DNA of 14,785 nucleotides from an uncultured Prevotella sp. (GTDB lineage Bacteria > Bacteroidota > Bacteroidia > Bacteroidales > Bacteroidaceae). The notes under the pieces are model-generated. The model made no database searches and was not told the origin of the DNA. It worked only from the letters and a program-made list of their open reading frames with translations. Position 1 is the stretch's first letter, and every line of letters starts with the position of its first letter. The translations under genes were made by a program, and so were the position numbers. Where the stretch lies: positions 1 to 14,785 of the forward strand of contig CALBJK010000279.1 in assembly GCA_937892695.1 (NCBI GenBank), read 5' to 3'. Of this stretch, positions 1-5,555 are shown piece by piece.

Positions 1-3
1 TTT

Positions 4-44
4 CCAATATGCCGCATATCGCGTTCTGATATGCGGCATATTGG
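4..44. repeat. Long perfect hairpin repeat, copy 1
   Basis: A perfect 17-bp inverted repeat (arms 4-20 and 28-44) encloses a 7-base loop, GCGTTCT (21-27). The core of the right arm, ATGCGGCATATTGG at 31-44, recurs 44 bases later in copy 2. It has no U-tract of the kind that follows an intrinsic terminator. It could be an interspersed palindromic (REP-like) element or a bidirectional stop for the gene left of the window. The structure is seen directly; the role is unknown. Confidence 0.75.
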
Positions 45-57
45 CTTCTAAAAAAGG

Positions 58-88
58 GCATTTCGCGTGCTGAAATGCGGCATATTGG
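58..88. repeat. Hairpin repeat, copy 2 (shorter)
   Basis: A 7-bp stem (GCATTTC at 58-64, GAAATGC at 72-78) encloses the loop GCGTGCT (65-71), one base different from the loop of copy 1. The right flank at 75-88 repeats ATGCGGCATATTGG exactly. The outer left arm of copy 1 is missing here. Against copy 1, one base pair of the inner stem has changed on both sides (A-T to T-A), so pairing is kept. AGGGC at 55-59 and GCCCT at 99-103 could add a weak outer pairing. Confidence 0.65.
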
Positions 89-120
89 AATGTAAAAAGC
101 CCTGTTTTGTAGCGTGTTGA

Positions 121-164
121 TAATCAATTGATTACAAGACAACCCCGACTGACAAATCTGTCAG
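121..164. repeat. Two small palindromes in the 5' intergenic region
   Basis: TAATCAATTGATTA (121-134) is a perfect 14-bp palindrome, and CTGACA/TGTCAG (149-154 and 159-164) forms a 6-bp hairpin with a 4-base loop. They lie between the longer hairpins and the fimbrillin promoter, some 235-280 bp upstream of the -33 box. Either could be a protein binding site or part of an interspersed repeat. Nothing in the sequence decides between these. Confidence 0.4.
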
Positions 165-260
165 CTACAAATTGAAAGTAGAAATCGCGTCATTTACGTT
201 ATGAACGACATTGTCCCCCATATCACAATCGACTTTGCCACACACCTGTAGAGACGCCCA

Positions 261-348
261 CAACTAAACACAAATAATCAAACATTGCCAAGCAAGTTAA
301 CTGCCAATAATTAACCATTAAACACTAACAACTAAACATTAATCAAAC
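261..348 (+). repeat. Pair of split direct repeats upstream of the fimbrillin promoter
   Basis: CAACTAAACA followed by AATCAAAC occurs at 261-283 (5-base spacer) and again at 329-348 (2-base spacer), so the two copies are 68 bases apart. The strand around them is rich in A and C and almost free of G between about 310 and 348. The proximal copy ends 50 bases upstream of the -33 element, a position that would suit an activator site. The regulatory role is inferred; the repeat is seen. Confidence 0.4.
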
Positions 349-398
349 TGTTTCGCATGACAAAATACAAGAAAATAAGACTATGAACCGTTATGAAC

Positions 399-429
399 TT
401 GTTTTTTATTAGTTTTTGTTTTAACTTTG
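399..429 (+). promoter_or_regulatory. Bacteroidetes-type promoter for the fimbrillin locus
   Basis: TTG at 399-401 (-33 element) and TAACTTTG at 422-429 (match to the -7 consensus TAnnTTTG) are separated by 20 bases, the spacing used by the Bacteroidetes primary sigma factor. Transcription should begin at about 433-436, giving a leader of roughly 130 nt before the start codon at 563. The leader holds a palindrome TTCTAGAA (447-454) and a small hairpin TTGCA-GAAA-TGCAA (472-485). Confidence 0.75.
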
Positions 430-562
430 CAATAAAATATCTTCCGTTCTAGAATTTGAGTACAAACCCTCTTGCAGAAATGCAAAATTGAAAATGACAA
501 CGCGTTGCAAGTTAATATACCAAGATGCTTATTGTCTGTCACTAATTAAAAATTTATTGCCT

Positions 563-1498
563 ATGAAGAAAGTAAGATTTGACCACATCGTTTTATGTGT
601 CGTAGCGTTTGCACTGGCTGCTTGTTCGTCTTCAAACGGCGGAAGCGAGGACATTCCCGACGTTCCAACGACTCCTGAAGAAACAAAACTGCCAATAAAC
701 ATCAGTACGACGATAGGCAATCTGGATGTTGACACACGAGCTACTGACTATGCTTTTGAACAAGGCGATAAGATCGGTCTGTATGTCGTCAATCATGCCG
801 CCGACGGAACATCACAGCCACTTCAGCCTACTGGCAATCATGTCGACAACATGCTTTTAACGTATAATGGAATGTGGATTCCGCGCCAGCCAATTTATTG
901 GCAGGACAAAACCACCAATGCCGACTTCTATCTTTATTCGCCCTACCGCGCGACCATCGACGATGTCAAGGCCATGCCTTTCAGTGTCGCTGCCGACCAG
1001 AGCCGCGAAGCAGACTATAAGGCCGGCGACCTGTTGATTGGCTCTGCAAAAAATATTGCTCCTACAGAAGAGGCCGTAAGCGTTGCCACTAAGCACGTAA
1101 TGAGCCAGATGCTTGTCAAGCTCGTTCCGGGCAACGGCTTTACCGAACAGAGTCTGGCTTCTGCTGATGTGAAGATACAGATAAACGGACTTAAGACCGA
1201 AGCTACAGTAAATATTGCCGAAGCTAAGGCAACTGTCGCCGGCACTGCTAAAACGATCACGCCGTTGAAACAGAACGACGAGTACCGCGCCGTTGTTGTA
1301 CCGCAGACTGTAGCCGAGGGCAATCTCATTACTGTCACCGTTGACGGCCGCGACTTCAATCTGAAGAAAGGCTTTACCTTTGTTGCCGGAACACGCCATA
1401 AGTTTACTGTCACGCTCTACAAGGTTAGTAACGGTGTTAACGTCACTATCGACAAGTGGGAGAACGATGACATCGATCATGGCGGTATAGCCGAATAA
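563..1498 (+). CDS. Fimbrillin family (Mfa-like) lipoprotein
   Basis: A 311-residue secreted lipoprotein of the Mfa-like/fimbrillin family (PF13149 type), which supplies stalk, tip or accessory subunits of type V pili on the Bacteroidales surface. The start at 563 is chosen because it gives a classic signal peptide (MKKVRFDHIV...) ending in the lipobox ALAAC with lipidated Cys21; the frame is open upstream to 488, but using that would bury the signal. The family signature FEQGDKIGLYVV begins near residue 64, followed by the YW...FYLYSPY and H-x-M-S-Q-M-L-V-K-L segments typical of the first beta-sandwich. Arg59 in DTRAT sits just before the first strand, where Arg-type proteases mature type V pilins. 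It is first gene after the promoter at 399-429. It is paralogous to the gene at 2577 and to the fragment at 1530. Whether it is a structural or accessory pilin cannot be told. Confidence 0.88.
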   Translation: MKKVRFDHIVLCVVAFALAACSSSNGGSEDIPDVPTTPEETKLPINISTTIGNLDVDTRATDYAFEQGDKIGLYVVNHAADGTSQPLQPTGNHVDNMLLTYNGMWIPRQPIYWQDKTTNADFYLYSPYRATIDDVKAMPFSVAADQSREADYKAGDLLIGSAKNIAPTEEAVSVATKHVMSQMLVKLVPGNGFTEQSLASADVKIQINGLKTEATVNIAEAKATVAGTAKTITPLKQNDEYRAVVVPQTVAEGNLITVTVDGRDFNLKKGFTFVAGTRHKFTVTLYKVSNGVNVTIDKWENDDIDHGGIAE

Positions 1499-1529
1499 AG
1501 ACATTCCTTAAAACTAAAACCATATCAAA

Positions 1530-1961
1530 ATGAAGAAAATAATCACCGCTATATTAGGCGCGGCGCTGCTGACGGGATGCCACGATGATTTTTTCGACAG
1601 TTCGGGACGTGTTGACAGCGGCGACCGCATACAGCTTTCGGGTGAGATAAACCAACTCGCGGTCACGCGTGTCAACGACAACGGTTTTGCCGACGGCGAC
1701 GTGATGGGAGTGTACATAGTCGATTACGACGGCAACACGCCCGGTACGCTCAAGGCCGATGGCAACCGTGGCGACAACGTGCGCCACACCTACGACGAGG
1801 CCAACGCCAAATGGAACTCGGCCTACGACCTCTTCTGGAAAGACAAACGCACCCATATTGACGTGTACGGCTATTACCCCTACGGCAATCCGCTCGACAC
1901 GCGCGGCGTGATACAGCACGAGGCCGGTGGACATGGCTTTGGCAAGCTTGCCGACGAATAA
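1530..1961 (+). pseudogene. Truncated fimbrillin-like gene fused to a peptidase remnant
   Basis: The first ~120 codons encode a fimbrillin-like lipoprotein: signal peptide with lipobox LLTGC (Cys17), Arg47 in VTRV, then FADGDVMGVYIV and DVYGYYPYGNPLD, all alignable with the proteins at 563 and 2577. After about position 1895 the similarity ends abruptly. The frame continues into RGVIQHEAGGHGFGKLADE, which is the zinc site of an M64 metallopeptidase, and stops at TAA 1959-1961. The fimbrillin second half (about 150-190 residues) is missing. The simplest reading is a deletion that joined two neighbouring genes. An in-frame chimera of 143 residues could still be made and lipidated, but it would lack a complete domain of either family. 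It starts 31 bases after the previous stop, so it is probably co-transcribed. Confidence 0.72.
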
Positions 1962-2426
1962 CATCTATCACAACGAGTTCATTGACTTCTGTGGCTGTAC
2001 GTGTTGTCCGCATGTAGCCGAGTTCAAATACGGCAAGGCTTTAGGATGTACGACAACCTCGCTCTGACTGGTAAAATGCACGAAGTGCCGTGGAGCAAGT
2101 TCATCTTCGACAGCCGCTACAGCGACATAGTGGACATATATGAGGGGGGCTTTATGCACAGCCGAGGCGTGTTCCGCTCAGAGCAAAACTCGTGCATGAA
2201 CAACGACATACCCTACTTCAGCACCATCAGCCGTGAGAGTATCGTCAAGCGCATAAAACATTATGCCGGTGAGACCTATTCGTTTGAAGACTTCGTGAAG
2301 AATGACAAGCGTGATGCCGGAGCCGTAGCACTGTCGCGCAGCACCGACATAGGTCATGCCTACTCACGAGGCAACCAGATGCCGCCGAAGATTCACCGTG
2401 GAAAGCCAAGGCTGCGCCATCGGTAA
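1899..2426 (+). pseudogene. M64 (IgA-protease family) metallopeptidase, C-terminal remnant
   Basis: This is the C-terminal part of a peptidase M64-type protein. The HEAGGHGFGKLADE zinc motif is intact, but everything upstream of it in the catalytic domain is absent. Reading on requires two single-base corrections. One extra A near 1960-1961 turns an expected DEYIYHNEF into a stop. One missing base near 2047-2048 (expected GGA-TGG-TAC, found GGATGTAC) restores the original frame. Between them the +1 frame reads IYHNEFIDFCGCTCCPHVAEFKYGKALG. After 2049 the original frame runs through YDNLALTGKMHEVPWS, FEGGFMHS-like and NSCMNNDIPYFS segments to a stop at 2424-2426. Members of this family are secreted zinc peptidases. 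This copy cannot make an active enzyme. Confidence 0.7.
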
Positions 2427-2440
2427 AACGCTGCTCAGTA

Positions 2441-2536
2441 GCGTCTCGCAAGCGGGTTGCCACCCACTAGTAGAGACGCCACTCCGGTGCGTCTCCCCAG
2501 CGGAACGGAATACGCCACTCCGGTGCGTCTCCCCAG
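2441..2536. repeat. Cluster of short inverted and tandem GC-rich repeats
   Basis: A 25-base unit beginning ACGCCACTCC and ending TCTCCCCAG is present twice, at 2476-2500 and 2512-2536 (period 36). The heptamer GCGTCTC and its complement GAGACGC occur repeatedly: GCGTCTC at 2441-2447, GAGACGC at 2473-2479 and GCGTCTC at 2489-2495. The central GAGACGC can therefore pair either leftward (25-base loop) or rightward (9-base loop). A short related piece, GTAGAGACGCC, also occurs at 248-258. The cluster lies in the 150-base gap between the decayed gene and the fimbrillin at 2577. It looks like an interspersed intergenic element. No open frame or promoter was recognised here. Confidence 0.65.
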
Positions 2537-2576
2537 TGGCAAAACAACTATAAATAATAAAATACAAGAATAAAAA

Positions 2577-3458
2577 ATGAAATACAATATAATAACATGC
2601 GCGTGCGCAGCGTTTATAATAGGTATGGCTGCATCCTGTTCGCAGGATGAGGCCGTCGAGACAACATTAGACCCACGCACTACGCCGATGACATTCGACG
2701 TGAGCTATCCCGGCGGTGGCGCAAAGAAAACCCGCGTCGCCGACGACAGCTTCGAGCAAGGCGACAAGGTCGGACTGTTTGTCGCAGCTGCTGATGCTCC
2801 TTTGGAAATTGGTGGAAATCTCGTCAACAACGAAGCTCTGACGTGTGAAGGTGACAAGTGGACGGCCGGCAAGACACTCTACTGGGACAACGGCGTGTTC
2901 AACGCTTACGCCTACTATCCTTACATGCCGACTGTCAGCTCTGTAACCGACCTGCCTTTCAATGTGGCTGAAGACCAGAGAGGAGACGGATACGAGAAGA
3001 GCGACTTTCTCTATGCCCGGACAGAGAACGTCAGTGCATCGGCATCGCCAGTCCAGCTACAGTTCAGGCATATTATGAGCAAACTCACTGTGCGCTTGAT
3101 AAAAGGAGAGGATTTCGAAGGCGAAATGCCTACCGACGCTGTGCTTAGAATACACAATACTGTGCCGTCGTCGACAATCGACTTGTCGGTAGGTATGGCT
3201 ACGCGCGACGTGAAAGGAACGAGGTCAACCATAATCGCCCATCAGGACGGCGATTACATCTATTCGGCCATTATCGTTCCTCAACGTATAGCCAACCGTC
3301 AGCCGCTTGTCGAGGTAGAGATGAAAGGTGTGTCTTATCTGCTTGAAAGTACTTTTGTCTTCAAACCGGGGACGGAACATCTTGTCAATCTTGTCATAAC
3401 AGACAATCCGGAACAGGCGAAGATAGAAATCGGCGGTGAAATACAAAATTGGGAATAA
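2577..3458 (+). CDS. Fimbrillin family (Mfa-like) lipoprotein
   Basis: A 293-residue Mfa-like/fimbrillin-family protein. The signal peptide MKYNIITCACAAFIIG ends in the lipobox MAASC with Cys21 as the predicted lipid anchor. The family block FEQGDKVGLFVA starts near residue 59, preceded by KTRVADD with Arg53 at the same relative place as Arg59 of the protein at 563. YWDNGVFNAYAYYPY and FRHIMSKLTVRL mark the middle of the first domain, and a second beta-rich domain follows to a C-terminal IGGEIQNWE. Length and layout match the 563 product, so the two are diverged paralogues. The start has an A-rich upstream tract and no Shine-Dalgarno, as is usual in the phylum. No -7 box was seen in the 150-base gap, so expression may depend on read-through from 399-429. 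It is likely a pilus accessory or tip subunit; the exact role is not known. Confidence 0.88.
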   Translation: MKYNIITCACAAFIIGMAASCSQDEAVETTLDPRTTPMTFDVSYPGGGAKKTRVADDSFEQGDKVGLFVAAADAPLEIGGNLVNNEALTCEGDKWTAGKTLYWDNGVFNAYAYYPYMPTVSSVTDLPFNVAEDQRGDGYEKSDFLYARTENVSASASPVQLQFRHIMSKLTVRLIKGEDFEGEMPTDAVLRIHNTVPSSTIDLSVGMATRDVKGTRSTIIAHQDGDYIYSAIIVPQRIANRQPLVEVEMKGVSYLLESTFVFKPGTEHLVNLVITDNPEQAKIEIGGEIQNWE

Positions 3459-3477
3459 CAGCAGACCGGAATGCTGA

Positions 3478-3527
3478 GGGAGAAACCTGGCTTTGTTTTT
3501 TCAGATTCTCCCACCGTATCCCGGTTT
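3478..3527 (+). promoter_or_regulatory. Possible alternative stem-loops before the five-gene block
   Basis: GGGAGAA (3478-3484) can pair with TTCTCCC (3506-3512). AAACCTGG (3483-3490) can instead pair with CCCGGTTT (3520-3527), with one mismatch. The two pairings share bases 3483-3484, so they may compete. The second structure ends 7 bases before the start codon at 3535. Neither is followed by a clear U-tract. No TAnnTTTG box was seen in this gap, so the block may be transcribed from upstream. This is a weak call. Confidence 0.25.
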
Positions 3528-3534
3528 TGGAAAA

Positions 3535-4590
3535 ATGAACATAAAAAGGCTACAACTTACAACGTACCTTTTAGCGGTACTGACAACTGTGCTCGGGTGT
3601 GTGGCAGCCATATTGTGGCTGTTGCCCACATTTGGCATATATGACAAACAGAAAGAAGAACGTTACGGCGTTTATGAAGGTATGGAACTCGTGGCGCGTA
3701 TCGACGACAAAGGCGGTAGGATGTATGTGGTAGACGATGCCGACGGCGGACAGCTTTTTGTAGTTCCCGTCCGCGACTGCATTCTCGACACCCGTTACCG
3801 TAACGGCAGTCTGCGTTTCAAAGAGAAGGCTACAGGCCGCGAAGGCTTTATCGACCGTCAGGGTCGCATTACTCTGATGGATGACGGACGTGCTATGGCC
3901 GTACCAATGGAGAAAAACCATACCGCCACATCGTTTACCGATAGCAGACCGACGACAGAAAGCACTCCGCCTGCTGTCAGTGTTGCCAGGCCTGTCGCCC
4001 CGAAGGCAGCTACGCGGATTACTCATGTCGATTTGCGCACAATGGCTCACAGCAATCCGTTCTACCGTGAGGCTGCCAAGATACTGAAGGGCGGACTGAC
4101 AGAAGACGACGCTGCAAGAAGAAGGAAAATACTCGACTACTGTGAGCATTTCCGTACTGCTTATACTACAAAAGACATCGACTTCCTGCGGCAGGTATTC
4201 AGTGACAACGCCCTGATAATAGTAGGCAACGTCGTTCGCACTTCCCGCAATCGTGACAATATGGCAGGGTCGGGCCGAGTAAGATACAGTCTGCGCACCA
4301 AGAGCGAATATCTGGCTAAGCTGACTCAGGCTTTTGCTGCAAGCAATAAGATAGACGTAAAATTCTCCGACTTCCGTATAACCCGTCATCCGACCATGGA
4401 CGGCATCTATGGTGTGACGTTGCGGCAAAAATACCGTAGCGACCGTTACGGCGACGACGGTTATGTGTTCCTATTATGGGACTTCCGCGACCCGTCAATG
4501 CCCTTGATACATGTGCGCACATGGCAACCGTCAAAGTCGGTAGACGGTGCCGGTGGCGTAATAGGAATGACCGACTTTAACTTTGAATGA
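3535..4590 (+). CDS. Membrane-anchored NTF2-like domain protein
   Basis: A 351-residue protein with one N-terminal membrane segment (about residues 10-32), so most of it should face the periplasm. Residues 40-115 form a beta-rich region ending in GREGFIDRQGRITL, which resembles a WG/KWG-type repeat. A Pro/Thr/Ala-rich linker spans about 122-160. Residues about 195-345 resemble the NTF2-like fold: a helix around YCEHFRTAYTTKDIDFLRQVF, then strands through DNALIIVGNVV, DVKFSDFRITRHP and YGVTLRQKY, ending with GYVFLLWDFRD and HVRTWQP. I recall this C-terminal module as a conserved Bacteroidales family of unknown function. The start at 3535 (ATG) is preferred over a TTG at 3493, which would add 14 residues ahead of the anchor. 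It is the first gene of the block, and its stop overlaps the next start by 4 bases. The fold assignment is moderately sure; the function is unknown. Confidence 0.8.
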   Translation: MNIKRLQLTTYLLAVLTTVLGCVAAILWLLPTFGIYDKQKEERYGVYEGMELVARIDDKGGRMYVVDDADGGQLFVVPVRDCILDTRYRNGSLRFKEKATGREGFIDRQGRITLMDDGRAMAVPMEKNHTATSFTDSRPTTESTPPAVSVARPVAPKAATRITHVDLRTMAHSNPFYREAAKILKGGLTEDDAARRRKILDYCEHFRTAYTTKDIDFLRQVFSDNALIIVGNVVRTSRNRDNMAGSGRVRYSLRTKSEYLAKLTQAFAASNKIDVKFSDFRITRHPTMDGIYGVTLRQKYRSDRYGDDGYVFLLWDFRDPSMPLIHVRTWQPSKSVDGAGGVIGMTDFNFE

Positions 4591-5555
4591 TGGTAAGGAA
4601 AATATTTCTGCTCATTGTTGTAATCTGCATGATGGCGGTCGGCAAGGCTGGCGCACAGCAGTTCGGTGTAGCCGGATTCAGGATGTTGCCCAACGACGTG
4701 AGTGCGTTCGTCAATCCAGTGCGCGACCTCAACGGCGAAGCGTGTGCTTTGGTGAAGGTAGTTGCTCCTAAGGAGTTTGCTTTCTCTTCGCCATTGGGTG
4801 TTGTCAAACGTAAGGATGAAACTGGAGAAATATGGCTCTACTTGCCGGCAGGTTCTAAGATGATGACACTGAAGCATCCCCAGTGGGGCGTAATGCGCGA
4901 CTATTTATTTCCGAAGCCCTTGGAGGGCAGAGCGACGTATGAGATGCGGTTGCGTGTTCCGCAGAAACCCTCAGTGATGCTGAAACGAGATACCGTTGTG
5001 CTGACAAAGACGGTTGTCGACACGGTAAAAGTGGAGGTGCCAGGTAATAGCAAAAAGCGCGTACCCCTTTCTTACCTTTTGATGCCTACTGTGGCATTGT
5101 ACAGTGGAGGACCTTCTGAAGGTCTGATGTTCGCCATGATGCGACGTTTCGGCTTCTTCGTACACGGACAATGGAATTTCGGCTTAATCGGATACACAAG
5201 GCTGAAAAGTCAACGTGACGGATACATTCCGAGCTTAAATGCAGTGCCTTACTATTACAGGTATTCGCGACGTTCTGATTACGCTATAACAGCAGGAGCC
5301 ATACATAGGATCGGCAGTCTGGTCTGTCTGTTTGAAGGTGCAGGCTATGGATGTACAGCGACGGCGTGGCCATTGGATAAAAGTGAAGGCGGAGGCTGGG
5401 TTCTCAACGAAGGACTTACCCATAAGGGTCTGACAGCAGAGGCCGGTCTGGTGTTTACTATCGGAAGGGTTAGTGTGTCCAGTTCTGCCCTGACCGTAGC
5501 AGGAAAACAATGGCAGTATATACTGGGTATAGGAATAAAACTTGGTAAAAGATGA
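4587..5555 (+). CDS. Secreted envelope protein with C-terminal barrel-like region
   Basis: A 322-residue exported protein. A signal peptide covers about residues 1-23 (FLLIVVICMMAVGKAGA, cleavage before QQ). Residues 24-126 form a beta domain with LVKVVAPKEFAFSSPLG, GEIWLYLPAGSKMMTLKHPQWG and a closing RATYEMRLRVP. This pattern recalls small PEGA-like surface domains in Bacteroidales envelope proteins. After a charged linker (about 127-160), residues 160-322 hold alternating, aromatic- and glycine-rich strands ending in YILGIGIKLGKR, which fits a small outer-membrane beta-barrel. There is no lipobox. Two adjacent start codons (4587 and 4590) are possible. The first overlaps the upstream stop as ATGA and is preferred as translationally coupled. 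The next gene also overlaps by 4 bases. The function is unknown; a role in envelope sensing or anchoring is inferred from its neighbours. Confidence 0.78.
   Translation: MMVRKIFLLIVVICMMAVGKAGAQQFGVAGFRMLPNDVSAFVNPVRDLNGEACALVKVVAPKEFAFSSPLGVVKRKDETGEIWLYLPAGSKMMTLKHPQWGVMRDYLFPKPLEGRATYEMRLRVPQKPSVMLKRDTVVLTKTVVDTVKVEVPGNSKKRVPLSYLLMPTVALYSGGPSEGLMFAMMRRFGFFVHGQWNFGLIGYTRLKSQRDGYIPSLNAVPYYYRYSRRSDYAITAGAIHRIGSLVCLFEGAGYGCTATAWPLDKSEGGGWVLNEGLTHKGLTAEAGLVFTIGRVSVSSSALTVAGKQWQYILGIGIKLGKR

Noticed and set aside
488..562. An upstream ATG extending the first fimbrillin gene by 25 residues
   Set aside because: The extension would place charged and unrelated residues before the signal peptide. 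The internal start at 563 gives a standard lipoprotein signal.
261..562. An invertible promoter controlling the fimbrillin locus
   Set aside because: Phase-variable promoters are common for Bacteroidales surface genes, but I found no inverted repeats flanking the promoter and no recombinase gene in the window. The repeats seen are direct.
857..1504. A 215-codon minus-strand frame opposite the first fimbrillin gene
   Set aside because: It lies entirely over a well-supported lipoprotein gene, has no recognised motif and lacks a promoter at its start.
2476..2536. A possible short CRISPR array
   Set aside because: There are only two 25-base units with an 11-base gap, no spacers of normal length and no cas genes.
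3493..3534. A TTG start for the NTF2-like gene
   Set aside because: It adds 14 residues before a well-placed ATG that directly precedes the membrane segment. TTG starts are uncommon here.
3571..4428. A 285-codon minus-strand frame opposite the NTF2-like gene
   Set aside because: It is a shadow of the + strand gene, whose membrane segment, domain pattern and overlap with the next gene are convincing.
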